DNA of 64,000 nt from Clostridium saccharobutylicum DSM 13864. GTDB lineage: Bacteria > Bacillota > Clostridia > Clostridiales > Clostridiaceae. A program made the translations under genes and the position numbers. The notes below the pieces were generated by a model that searched no databases, was not told the origin of the DNA, and saw only the letters and a program-made list of their open reading frames with translations. Where the stretch lies: NCBI RefSeq assembly GCF_000473995.1, contig NC_022571.1, forward strand, positions 4,743,416 to 4,807,415. The letters run 5' to 3'. This document shows positions 21,101 to 28,730 of the stretch, piece by piece. How positions within the stretch are numbered: position 1 is the stretch's first letter; each line of letters begins with the position of its first letter.

Positions 21101-24100
21101 TTATTTTGTATATATCCTTTAATGACATGACTTCATTTATTCTTATAACTTCTTTACTCTTTAATTCCTGCATAGATTGCTTCAATACCCACAAATCTCC
21201 TAAAAGATTTCCACTATCAACTGTTGATACATATCTAGGCCATAATGGTGCTTTAGTTTTTGTATCATACCAATTTAGATAATGCCCATGCACCATTTGT
21301 AATCCCTTCATACTATTTAGTATAAGCTCAGTCTTATCAATCAAATCCATCATTGTTATATATCCTAAATCGTAAGCTACTACATTAGAAATAAGACCCA
21401 TACCTATATTAGTTGGCGAAGTTCTATGTGCCACTCCTTTAAAAGGCTTTTCTTGATAATTATCTGGTGCTAAATAATTGTTTTCTTCATTAACAAAATC
21501 CTCATAATATGCATATATTCTTCTCGATATTTGTCTCAAATAAGATTTTTCTTGATTCTTTAAATCAAACTTATCTTTATCAGTCTTTCTGCTTATACAA
21601 TACGCTACATATGGACTAACAATCCAAAGAGCAGCAACAACTATGCTATAAATTATAACTCCAATAGAATTATAAATAGACAAATATAATATTACTAATC
21701 CCATAATTGGAGAAATCCACATTCTCCTTAAATACGATCCAAAACTATTACTATATCTTTTTTCCACTAAATCAGAAGATTCCCATTCCAAAAGATTTTT
21801 TTTAGATATACATATCCTATATAGTGTTATTATTATGGCATCCATCATTAAAAATGCTTGATATGGCAAAAACGTTAAAATTAATATTATCTGACTAAAA
21901 CTTTTAAATGTTCCCATAAGCTTGTTTTTAGGAGTAACAACAAAATCTGTGATTGTAAATACCAATGAATTCATTAGCGCCAAAAAGCAAAGTAATGCCA
22001 CTTGACTTCTTCCATTTAAAATAGTCAAAGAAAGAATTAATGCTATTAGTATATTAGGTGCTAATAAACTTCTTCTTAAGTTATCAAGTATTTTCCACTT
22101 ATTCAAAGCACTTACTTGCTTAGAAAACAACCAGCCTATAAGCTGCCAATCTCCTCTAACCCATCGATGCAATCTTCTACAGCTGGATTCATAAAAGGCT
22201 GGATAACCATCTATTAGCTCCACTTGGCTAATCAGACCACATCGCGTAAGAGCTCCCTCTAAAAGATCATGACTTAGAATTCTATCATCCTTTATGGCTG
22301 TATGTAATATACTATAAAACTCATCTATATCAATTATACCTTTACCTGTAAAAGATCCTTGACCAAATAAATCTTGATATGTATCAGAATAAGCTACTGA
22401 GTAACCATCAACTCCTCCTTCACCTCCAAAAATACGTGAGAAATATGTTTTATTTTTAGCTTCTAAACTTATACTGACTTTAGGCTGCATGACACCATAG
22501 CCTCTTAAAACTCTATTATCTTTCACATAGGGTGCATTAAGTACATGGCTCATGGCCCCTACAAGTTTAGACGCACATTCCCTAGGTATAAATGTATCTT
22601 CATCTAGAGTAATCAAATATTTTACATCCTTAAGAACTTTTATATCAGAACTTATAATATTATATGTATGATCTTCCTTTCCTCTAATAAGAGCCATAAA
22701 CTCCATAAGCTTTCCACGTTTTCTTTCTTTGCCCATAAAAACATTTTGCTTTTTATTATATATCCTTTTTCTACTAAGAAAGAAAAATCTAGCTTCATGA
22801 ATGCTATTTTTATAGTAATTATCTTTAGCATACTTTTCATTTAATTTTCTTGTAAGTTCAATTCCACAATTAATTATTTCCTTATCATTATCTTCAACTT
22901 CACAATTTGAATCCTCAAAATCGCTTAATAATGCAAAATAAAAATTTTTATCCTTATTTCCACAATAAGCAACTTCTAATTTTTCCATAAGACGTTTAAC
23001 TTTTTCTTTTGAATTTATAATTGCAGGAATAGCTATTATTGTTTTGCATTTGTCTGGAATTCCTTTACTAAAATCCATCTTTGGTATCAGTCTGATTTGT
23101 ACAGTCTTACCTACAATCCAATTTGTAAGTCCAACTACAATTTCATTTACAGGAATTAGTATAATTAAAAATGAAATTATGTATTCAGCTCTAGTATAAT
23201 TTGCTGCACCCAAACTACTTATTAATACAAAGATTGCACTTATAAGAAGTGTACCCAAAGCATTTATAGCTAAATATGTTCCTTCTGAAATCACATCATT
23301 TATATTATGATAATATCCCTCTAATTCACTCATACCACTGTCAATTAAGTAATAACCAACATGGCACTTATAAGATTCCTCATTATCATGTTTACTGCTT
23401 TTTGCAAGTTTTAATACATTATAAGCTACACTAATCTCATTTCTATTAATTATCTTTGCAATGCCTTCAAGTTTATGTCGATAATAATCTTTAGATTCAA
23501 AATCCATACTAGCATAAACATTCTCTGGATCTTCTCTTAAAATCCTATCCACTAATGATGTATTTTCAAAGAAGTTTCTCCAGCTTATTCCCTCAATTTT
23601 TCTAATTGAAGTTATGCATTCTCCAATATTTCTTTCTAAAAATTCCTCTCTTAAATTGCTTTTAATAACAGCACTTTCAATTTCTTCATTTACTCCCCAT
23701 TTAATCTTAGCAAAATTATAAACACTATCATTTTCTATAGTATTATCTTTTAGAACTCTAAAAAACTCCCTTAAAAATAGAGGACTAAATTTTTCATATT
23801 TTTCATTAAGCGCTTCCAATTTATCATTTAGATTATTGTTATTTATAGCATCTATAATTTCCTCAGCAACACTTTTTCCTTCTAAAATTTCCTTTTGAAA
23901 TTCAACAAGTTCATTAGTATGCTTAGATAAATTTATTATGATTGCAATCTTAATCATAAGCGGAAATGCCCAAAGTTCTCCCATTCTAAAGGCCATCTCT
24001 TTATTGGCAGCATTAATATTATTAGCAGAAGTTTCACCGTTTGCCCTATTATCTTCTTTAGCAAACAAACTTGTGCTTATATTATCATAATCTAAATTTA

Positions 24101-24572
24101 CTCCTAAACTTTCTTCTTGGGTTTTATTAATATACTTAATAAAACTTTCACCATCAATTTTTCCACCATTGCCTATGTAATTTTTAGCAACTACAAAAAT
24201 ACGTGGAAGCTCATTGTCATCTTCATTGTGATATTTATAATTTCCATTTTCAATATTATTTTCTCTGCCAAAGTTATTACTTTTAGATGCATCATTCATG
24301 TTATATTTTTTCTTTTTATCTATATCATCATTTAACTGTTCTATAGAAGGTAATGATTTAAAATAATCAATAGGCATTTCTTTCTTTATTGATCTATATT
24401 CTTTTTCAATTAAATATATATTATCAAGAAGCCACTCAGCTGCTCCAAGGACTTTCTCTCTGCTTTTAGATAACTTTTTAAAATACTTAAAATTGTCATA
24501 AATATTGGAAAATCCTTCATTTAACTCTTTTAAAACATTTCTTCGTAATCCATAAGAATTATTTTTCTTCAA
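15156..24572 (-). CDS. Giant cyclic beta-glucan synthase-type protein (GT84 + glucoamylase-like + GH94)
   Basis: This single 3138-residue membrane protein has the NdvB/ChvB architecture. Transmembrane helices lie near 430-490, and a GT84-type glycosyltransferase domain follows (TLDEDTFIPRE near 657, HRWVRGDWQLIGW near 806). More helices lie near 840-990, then a glucoamylase-like region with YMVHHLGMSL near 1624, two beta-sandwich regions and a GH94 phosphorylase-type catalytic domain (MGSGDWNDGM near 2786, WYTGASGWMYR near the end). Known members make and trim cyclic beta-1,2-glucan from UDP-glucose. The start is a TTG at 24572, chosen because AGGAAGGGAG lies 8 bases before it. An Asp/Asn/Val-rich insertion near 1525-1605 is unusual. 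Whether the product is cyclic glucan in this organism is inference. Confidence 0.9.
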   Translation of the reverse strand: MKKNNSYGLRRNVLKELNEGFSNIYDNFKYFKKLSKSREKVLGAAEWLLDNIYLIEKEYRSIKKEMPIDYFKSLPSIEQLNDDIDKKKKYNMNDASKSNNFGRENNIENGNYKYHNEDDNELPRIFVVAKNYIGNGGKIDGESFIKYINKTQEESLGVNLDYDNISTSLFAKEDNRANGETSANNINAANKEMAFRMGELWAFPLMIKIAIIINLSKHTNELVEFQKEILEGKSVAEEIIDAINNNNLNDKLEALNEKYEKFSPLFLREFFRVLKDNTIENDSVYNFAKIKWGVNEEIESAVIKSNLREEFLERNIGECITSIRKIEGISWRNFFENTSLVDRILREDPENVYASMDFESKDYYRHKLEGIAKIINRNEISVAYNVLKLAKSSKHDNEESYKCHVGYYLIDSGMSELEGYYHNINDVISEGTYLAINALGTLLISAIFVLISSLGAANYTRAEYIISFLIILIPVNEIVVGLTNWIVGKTVQIRLIPKMDFSKGIPDKCKTIIAIPAIINSKEKVKRLMEKLEVAYCGNKDKNFYFALLSDFEDSNCEVEDNDKEIINCGIELTRKLNEKYAKDNYYKNSIHEARFFFLSRKRIYNKKQNVFMGKERKRGKLMEFMALIRGKEDHTYNIISSDIKVLKDVKYLITLDEDTFIPRECASKLVGAMSHVLNAPYVKDNRVLRGYGVMQPKVSISLEAKNKTYFSRIFGGEGGVDGYSVAYSDTYQDLFGQGSFTGKGIIDIDEFYSILHTAIKDDRILSHDLLEGALTRCGLISQVELIDGYPAFYESSCRRLHRWVRGDWQLIGWLFSKQVSALNKWKILDNLRRSLLAPNILIALILSLTILNGRSQVALLCFLALMNSLVFTITDFVVTPKNKLMGTFKSFSQIILILTFLPYQAFLMMDAIIITLYRICISKKNLLEWESSDLVEKRYSNSFGSYLRRMWISPIMGLVILYLSIYNSIGVIIYSIVVAALWIVSPYVAYCISRKTDKDKFDLKNQEKSYLRQISRRIYAYYEDFVNEENNYLAPDNYQEKPFKGVAHRTSPTNIGMGLISNVVAYDLGYITMMDLIDKTELILNSMKGLQMVHGHYLNWYDTKTKAPLWPRYVSTVDSGNLLGDLWVLKQSMQELKSKEVIRINEVMSLKDIYKIIEEKDSSIKIRFASNINNGDYKDVLSEILMKVEGINKSEEDNIQITHKDYSDEKKNKEIEYWRQKLLEEANRKLTYYSYIFDGLEKLYGKEFLEGIPNIIELIDRCEDYISKFGDNFKHTIRERINNLKVYVSKIDNIIKEIDKISEEMDFRFLYDETRQLFSIGYNVEENSLGNSYYDLLASESRIASFIAVAKNDVHSSHWFKLSRAMTNAFHTHSLVSWSGTMFEYFMPSLIMRNYPKTLLSKTYKSVIKAQISFSKQKQTPWGISESAFYKFDVDDNYQYKAFGIPGLGLKRGLEDEVVISPYSTLMTLPFSRGEGIKNLRRLEEIGCLGRYGFIEAVDYTKARQDKYVVRIPKYSKSEEKLLNNSGILEETYTQNVDKYEKGVDNHVKRVDKLGSNIVDYDEVCNVNDVDNVDNCLDDCDTLDNIGNLENREELNNSQMINNVYNDGIKANKIMTYMVHHLGMSLMALDNVLLDNVLISRFHSLPEVKATELLLKEKIPNNITFERNEDFSAKNMYFEGESLIPRIFKGSNQNNPEVLLLSNGEYSSMITVTGSGYSKKNDMMLYRWKGNSTSDDSGMFFYVKNLNSNDYWSSTFEPCKNCGDKYIAEFNLDKAKFNRKDGNIETQMEIAVSPEENLEIRKITLNNLSDKGRSIEITSYMEITLATLSSDAVHPAFSNLFIQTEYDEKENILIGSRRGRVKGAKVPYIFHKVLANGDLEGSISYETSRINFIGRNRDLKSPLAMDNDKSLNNTVGTVLDPIMSIRCRIRLDGNSKKEIYYITGTTESKEEVIDICRKNKDAAQLEKVFENYSIETQLELKSLGIRSAQANIFQSLSSYIFFLHSGRKDREEYIKNISKHQKDLWSYGISGDLPIVFLTIENEDDISLVTNILRFHYYMKIKGVKLDLIVYNNEEISYDEPLQKSIIQAINTSNESSALNKEGGIFLHNKATMDEQVKNLLIGISRLYINSKKGSISQQIKNVEELGVNDDDEFSRYRKSVDEESYKSNFNTLLNNDEEEYVLQQDEELIEKKAKKLEINRLEKKSKPLNTTYKLEIADEVTPTLDDDKDSIKMTIANLNDGEIEYKEYDHDEDYIEKQDLIKGVATEAQESHKKIDLNKPNKEKVDEDFNMEDLDFFNGYGGFSKIDNSYLIKLSNFKNTPAPWINVISNDDFGFHISESGSSYTWCGNSRENKITPWSNDYIRDPLGEALYIRDDNTNDYFSITPKPVRDKGDYFIKHNFGYSEFKHTAYNIRGKLEVFAPKGEKVKIQKVTLENLSESDREISVFYYAKLVMGVYEYDSARYISTYIHGESKRNHEENILERGFIRACNPYSEYFGKFNSYLTILGGEKISFTGDNKEFIGANGEISSPKALSEDNLSNMCGAIYDPCLAATTKITIKKGEKVQLLILLGEEEKENIKEVIDKYEIEGNADRELDKVKEYWRHFLGNIQVKTPDKSLDYLLNGWLLYQTLSCRYLSRSAFYQSGGAYGFRDQLQDSMALGVVNPEIPKAQILRSASRQYVEGDVQHWWHPVVNSGIRTRFSDDLLWLPYVTAEYINSTGDYGILEETAPYLEDEPLREGEDERYTIVNQSSKEGTIYEHCLKAIEKSLKFGEYNIPLMGSGDWNDGMSTVGNKGKGESVWLGWFLYSILESFIKIANIKNDQETKAHYEERKEFIRENLEKNAWDGGWYRRAYFDDGTPLGSRENPECQIDSLAQSWAIISEASKIRSGDELNENKFNSNPSLNNSNNKYEKECAEYSQRAFEAMEAVDKNLVKNEKGLILLLAPPFDNSYLEPGYIKGYVPGVRENGGQYTHAAVWVILALTKLGLGDKAVRYYNMINPINHTKTELECTTYKLEPYVMAADVYIKEPHGGRGGWSWYTGASGWMYRVGIEDILGLKRVENKGYMINPCIPKAWGEFEIRIKNDREDYNIKVIQNVDNNKYDNEKKVIEINGKRIEGMIIPRNLGEINVVVYV
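19846..19962 (+). promoter_or_regulatory. Cluster of DnaA boxes inside the giant glycosyltransferase gene
   Basis: TTATCCACA occurs exactly at 19846, 19855, 19933 and 19954, and TTATCCACG occurs at 19912. The first two are back to back and the last three are spaced 21 bp apart. All point the same way. The stretch encodes a repeated VDN/VDK low-complexity protein segment. TTATCCACA is the established DnaA-binding consensus; actual binding is inference. Confidence 0.55.
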
Positions 24573-24616
24573 GTAAAAAACTCCCTTCCTAATTGAATAT
24601 GATATAAGCATCAATT

Positions 24617-24673
24617 ATGCACATTAAAGAAAATAATAGACCAAATATTCCAACATACTAGTCTATTATTTTT
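24617..24673. repeat. Family B short derivative, copy B3
   Basis: Only the outer stem remains: ATGCACATTAAAGAAAATAA and TAGACC on the left pair with TAGTCTATTATTTTTGAATG on the right. It lies about 45 bases upstream of the giant gene's start codon and may act as a terminator-like hairpin. Confidence 0.6.
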
Positions 24674-24741
24674 GAATGTACCTTATTCAATGAAGTTATT
24701 TTTACCAAAATTACAAAAAAAATTCTTATTTTTTTAAAATT

Positions 24742-24902
24742 AGGCACATGAAAGAAAATAACAAGTCCAAAATGCCATGATTATTTTTCATCAGGCAAGG
24801 AAGCATATTGTTCTCATAGTGGGTCTATTAGGGCAATATGACAACGTAGCATGATGAAAAATAGGCTTGGCAGATGAACTTGTTATTTTTTTTATTGTGC
24901 CT
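24742..24902. repeat. Family B structured element, copy B4
   Basis: A near-complete copy with AGGCACATG and TTGTGCCT ends. Three nested stems are visible: the outer AATAACAAGTCC/GAACTTGTTATT pair, TTATTTTTCATCA/TGATGAAAAATA, and apical CATATTGTT/GGGCAATATG with loop CTCATAGTGGGTCTATTAG. Confidence 0.82.
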
Positions 24903-24904
24903 AA

Positions 24905-24975
24905 ACAAAATGTAACTAACCGAAATTAGGGATATGTTTTTGTTTCGGTTGTTTATCGCTAAATTTTAAAATCCC
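24905..24975. repeat. Family A degraded fragment
   Basis: GTAACTAACCGAAATTAGGG and TTTCGGTTGTTTATCGCTAA resemble two facing Y-type ends separated by about 20 bases. It lies between family B copy B4 and the stop codon of the M18 peptidase gene. Confidence 0.45.
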
Positions 24976-24978
24976 ACA

Positions 24979-26343
24979 TTAATTAAAGAATTCTGTAAAT
25001 GCTTTGATTGTGTATTCATTATCTTTTACAGAAGCTAATTCTCTTATTGAGTGCATACTAAGTAGTGGTGCCCCCATATCTATTACTGGTATATTTAATT
25101 TAGATGCCGAAATTGGCCCAATAGTTGTTCCTCCTCTTAAGTCTGAGCGATTTACAAACACTTGGCATGGAACATTTGCTTTTTCACATATTCCTTTAAA
25201 TATTGCACTTGCATAACTATCTGTTGAATAGCTACCACTTGCTGCAATCTTAAGCACAGGTCCCTCTCCAAGAATGGATCTGCTAGTTGGATCACATTTT
25301 TCAGGATAATTAGGGTGAAGAGCATGAGCTAAATCTGCCGAAATCATTATAGAGTTATTTATAGATCTTTTAAATTCCTCTCTGCTCTTATTAATCCCTA
25401 AACTTATTCTTTCTAAAATTGTTTCTAAAATCGAAGAATTTGCACCTTGAGATGTCAAACTTCCTATTTCTTCATTGTCTAATGCTACTAAAACCTTAGT
25501 AGCTCCAATTTTATTACTATTTAATAATGCTTTTAATCCTGCAAATACCATCCAAAGATCATCTAATCTACCTACAGATATAAATTCTTCTTGAAGCCCT
25601 ACCAATGAACCTTCATTAAATTCATATAGAAATAAATCAAAATCTAATATATCTTTAACATTCACATTTAATGTCTCTGCTATTAACTCAACTAAATAAC
25701 CATCCTTTTCTAACTTATTAATAGCCATTTTTAAACTCTTCGCTTCACAATCATTAACTTTTTCCTCAGATTCTTTTATAGTCAAATCAGAATTACTATC
25801 TTTCATTGTAAGTAATGGCAATGTATCCTTTTGTCTATTATATGAATATCCTTCATTAATACTTCTATTCATATGTATAGCTAAATTAGGAATTATTATA
25901 ACTGGCTTATTAATATCAACTAATCTAACCTCTGGTTTAAAAGGATTATCACTCTTTAATGTAACTCTACCAGCAATACTTAAAGGTCTATCAAACCATG
26001 TGCTAAGTATTGGTCCACCATAAACTTCTGTATTTAATTTTATATAATGCCCTTCAACATTCATTTCTGGATTTGGCTTTATTCTAAATCCTGGTGAATC
26101 TGTGTGTGCTCCTATTAATCTGAATCCATCTTTTTCAATTTCTCCACATCCAATTTCGAAAGCTATTACAGCAGAATCATTTTTTATTACATAATACTTT
26201 CCACCTTTTTTTAAATTCCAAGTATCCTTTTCCTTAATTTCAATATATCCTTGTTTATCTAAAATGCATTTTATTTCATAAGCACCTTGAAATGCTGTCT
26301 TGCTCTTATTTATAAAACTTAAAAGTTCTTCTGAATTATTCAT
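24979..26343 (-). CDS. apeB: M18-family aminopeptidase
   Basis: This 454-residue cytosolic metalloaminopeptidase has the M18 metal and catalytic motifs: GAHTDSPG (His ligand), VALDNEEIGSLTSQGA (catalytic Glu region), SADLAHALHPNYPEK, and RSDLRGGTTIGPI near the C-terminus. Length matches the family (about 430-460). Members cleave N-terminal acidic or neutral residues from peptides. AGAGGTAAAG precedes the ATG. It stands alone, with family B elements on both sides. The symbol follows common clostridial usage and is less certain than the family. Confidence 0.9.
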   Translation of the reverse strand: MNNSEELLSFINKSKTAFQGAYEIKCILDKQGYIEIKEKDTWNLKKGGKYYVIKNDSAVIAFEIGCGEIEKDGFRLIGAHTDSPGFRIKPNPEMNVEGHYIKLNTEVYGGPILSTWFDRPLSIAGRVTLKSDNPFKPEVRLVDINKPVIIIPNLAIHMNRSINEGYSYNRQKDTLPLLTMKDSNSDLTIKESEEKVNDCEAKSLKMAINKLEKDGYLVELIAETLNVNVKDILDFDLFLYEFNEGSLVGLQEEFISVGRLDDLWMVFAGLKALLNSNKIGATKVLVALDNEEIGSLTSQGANSSILETILERISLGINKSREEFKRSINNSIMISADLAHALHPNYPEKCDPTSRSILGEGPVLKIAASGSYSTDSYASAIFKGICEKANVPCQVFVNRSDLRGGTTIGPISASKLNIPVIDMGAPLLSMHSIRELASVKDNEYTIKAFTEFFN

Positions 26344-26382
26344 ATAATCTTTACCTCTTTCTATATTTATTAAAATATATTT

Positions 26383-26539
26383 AAGGCATATTAAAATAAA
26401 TAATAGACCAGTATCGCTCGCCTATTATTACACCATACTACCTCATTAATTCAAGCTAATATTCCTGCAATTAACATAAATTGCTTGTATGATATAAAAT
26501 ATACTTCACATTCTTAGTCTATTATTTTTTTATATGCCT
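26383..26539. repeat. Family B divergent copy B5
   Basis: AGGCATATTAAAATAAATAA with TAGACC opens it, and TAGTCTATTATTTTTTTATA then TGCCT closes it. The interior does not contain the conserved apical loop, so it is a diverged or recombined copy. It lies about 40 bases upstream of the M18 start codon. Confidence 0.6.
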
Positions 26540-26620
26540 AAAGTTATATCCATATTATAGCACAGCTAGATTAAAAATAATGATTAGAGACATGGGCTTC
26601 TTATTTTTTTGAATGCATAT

Positions 26621-26672
26621 ATAAACAACTTCCATTCTAAATTTATGTGGTGATCAACTGAAATCATAACTT
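26621..26672. repeat. Family A solo Y-end fragment
   Basis: TATATAAACAACTTCCATTC continuing into TGTGGTGATCAACTGAAATC matches the Y end. No palindromic arms or X end follow. Confidence 0.5.
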
Positions 26673-26691
26673 TTTTGTTTCCTTGGAATAT

Positions 26692-26723
26692 AAAAAGGCT
26701 TACAGTTTAATCTACTGTAAGCC
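26692..26723 (-). terminator. Rho-independent terminator of the 126-residue ORF
   Basis: On the minus strand a perfect 10-bp stem GGCTTACAGT/ACTGTAAGCC with a 7-base loop is followed by TTTTTATATT. It is about 100 bases past the stop codon. Confidence 0.88.
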
Positions 26724-26825
26724 AATATACTATTAGTATTTTAATATGCTTTTATAAAATTTAACTTTCTAAGAAACATTTATAAATTATTCTCTTTCAT
26801 GTGTCTTATCTTCAAAAGTGATTAT

Positions 26826-27206
26826 TTAGAAACAAATAAAAGAATCAATTCTTCTAATTCTCAATATAAAATAAACCCATCTATCTTTGCACCACTTCCA
26901 GCCATATACTGAACAAGCATCTACTTTGGTTATATATACCCAATAGCTTTCTCCATTGCACTCCCATATATAGGTATAATGATACAAACATGGCTCTAAT
27001 GAACATTCTGAAACTATAGTATTATTTTCAGCACCTAGCGTTTTTAATTCACTTTTACTAACTGTAAATTCTGTTGGTAAATCAAGTATAATATTTAATA
27101 ATTCATTTAATAATTCATTTTTGTCTTGAATATTATCATTAAAATAATTTAACTTATCCTTTATTAATTTCAATTTTTGTTCTGATATTTCACATCCAAC
27201 ATCCAT
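26826..27206 (-). CDS. Hypothetical protein, 126 aa, Cys/Trp-rich C-terminal half
   Basis: I do not recognise this protein. The ATG at 27206 follows GGGGTATAATT; an upstream in-frame start is 14 codons earlier but lacks a binding site. The N-terminal half is helical and charged. The C-terminal half is rich in Cys, Trp and Tyr (YIWECNGESYWVYITKVDA, WKWCKDRW) and looks like a small beta-domain. There is no signal peptide. It has its own strong terminator and sits between the M18 peptidase and the PocR-type chemoreceptor genes. Confidence 0.6.
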   Translation of the reverse strand: MDVGCEISEQKLKLIKDKLNYFNDNIQDKNELLNELLNIILDLPTEFTVSKSELKTLGAENNTIVSECSLEPCLYHYTYIWECNGESYWVYITKVDACSVYGWKWCKDRWVYFILRIRRIDSFICF

Positions 27207-27388
27207 AATTATACCCCATTTAAATAAATAACTAAATTTCAAACTCATATATCTTTTAATATAGTATATTCTAGTTATAATTTAACGTTACAATATAATA
27301 ATTATATCTATTAACAAATCAATTCTTAATAGGACATATTATTTTATAAGTAAATATTTAAAGATATTGTTCATTGTTTAAATTGCTT

Positions 27389-28420
27389 CTAATTTTCGTT
27401 AACTAACTTATCCATTTCTGTTGTGAAACTTGTCAATTCTTCAATACTAGCATTAGTTTCTTCTATAGCAGCTGACTGTTGCTCTGTTATTTCTAGTGTA
27501 TTATTTGACATTTCAAAAGTTTTATTTATAGAAAATTGTATTTTTTCAGTTAATGTAGATATATTTATTGCTGTTTCTTTTGAACTTTCTGATAACTTTC
27601 GTATTTCAGTAGCAACTACATTAAAGCCTTTACCCAAATCCCCAACTCTTGCAGCTTCAATTGCAGCATTAAGACCTAACATTTTTGTTTGATTTGCTAT
27701 ATCTTTTATATATCCTAAAATATTATTTATCTCATTAGACATTCCCTGTACATTCTCTATTTCATTATTCAATGCTCCCTGATTTTGAGTAACTTCCATT
27801 GAAGATGCTGCTAATTGTTGTGTGGCAGATGATATTTGTTCAAAGTTATCCATGAGTGTTGATGTCATTTCCTTAATCTTTAATTCATGATAACCACTTC
27901 TTGAAAGTGTGTTTGCAACTGAAAATAACACTTCTGCTGCTGATTTAACTTTTCTTTCCTCTATTATTTTTACTTCTTTAGCTGCATTGTAATATTGATT
28001 TTCATCAAGTCCCAATTCATTTGCAGTTTGTTTAAATTTTTCCTCATTTGGATCTGAATATGATACTTGTCCACCAAGTATTGTACCAACAAGTTCGCCC
28101 TCTACTATTATAGGTGCTGCAAAATCAATCAGTCCTGAATGACATGTATAAATATATGGTCTCTTATTCTTAAACGCTTCTACTCCAGCATCACTATGAC
28201 ACTGTGCACAACGATTTTTTCCAAGCTGCACTGATTGAGTATAGTTCATACAAATTTTTGTATATCTACTTGGCTTTGTTACCGGTTTTCCACTTTTATC
28301 TACTGTTATTGCTGCAATATCCATACTTTCTGCAAAATCATCTTGGAACTTTTGCAAAAAATTCAAATCAACAATATCTTTTAATTGTATATGATTTAGT
28401 TCTTTATTATCACTTTTCAT
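27389..28420 (-). CDS. Soluble chemoreceptor with PocR ligand-binding domain
   Basis: This 343-residue protein has no transmembrane helix. The N-terminal about 170 residues form a PocR sensory domain, with its characteristic cysteine pattern ([18 protein letters not shown]) and the [10 protein letters not shown] segment. The C-terminal part is a shortened chemoreceptor signalling domain with [20 protein letters not shown]. The ATG at 28420 follows GGAGGGGAAATT; an extension to 28468 would cover the binding site. PocR domains bind small hydrocarbon-derived ligands in known cases, but the ligand here is unknown. It is divergent from the PAS-SARP activator gene across 310 bp. Confidence 0.9.
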   Translation of the reverse strand: MKSDNKELNHIQLKDIVDLNFLQKFQDDFAESMDIAAITVDKSGKPVTKPSRYTKICMNYTQSVQLGKNRCAQCHSDAGVEAFKNKRPYIYTCHSGLIDFAAPIIVEGELVGTILGGQVSYSDPNEEKFKQTANELGLDENQYYNAAKEVKIIEERKVKSAAEVLFSVANTLSRSGYHELKIKEMTSTLMDNFEQISSATQQLAASSMEVTQNQGALNNEIENVQGMSNEINNILGYIKDIANQTKMLGLNAAIEAARVGDLGKGFNVVATEIRKLSESSKETAINISTLTEKIQFSINKTFEMSNNTLEITEQQSAAIEETNASIEELTSFTTEMDKLVNEN

Positions 28421-28611
28421 AATTTCCCCTCCAAAAATCAACCAATATTTCCATTTCACTCGAAACATTTTATAAATAAATTTTTATATATTTTCATTCC
28501 CTCATAATTCAAACATTCCATAAATATAACAGTTTTTTATTAATTATATCAACATATTCTGAACATTTTCTGTACATTTTGTAGAATATTATTGCAAATA
28601 ATTATATATAA

Positions 28612-28659
28612 TTGTCTAACATCCGATTATTATAGTAGAATATACTTATAAAGGATGTT
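28612..28659 (+). promoter_or_regulatory. Promoter and possible operator of the PAS-SARP gene
   Basis: TTGTCT, an 18-base spacer and TAGAAT form a plausible promoter (28612-28641). An inverted pair AACATCC (28618-28624) and GGATGTT (28653-28659) brackets the -10 element and could be an operator. Confidence 0.45.
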
Positions 28660-28730
28660 GCCATTTACAATTTTCTCATTTTCTTTTGTATATCTTAACT
28701 TTCAATATAAAAATAAATTGGGTGAATATT

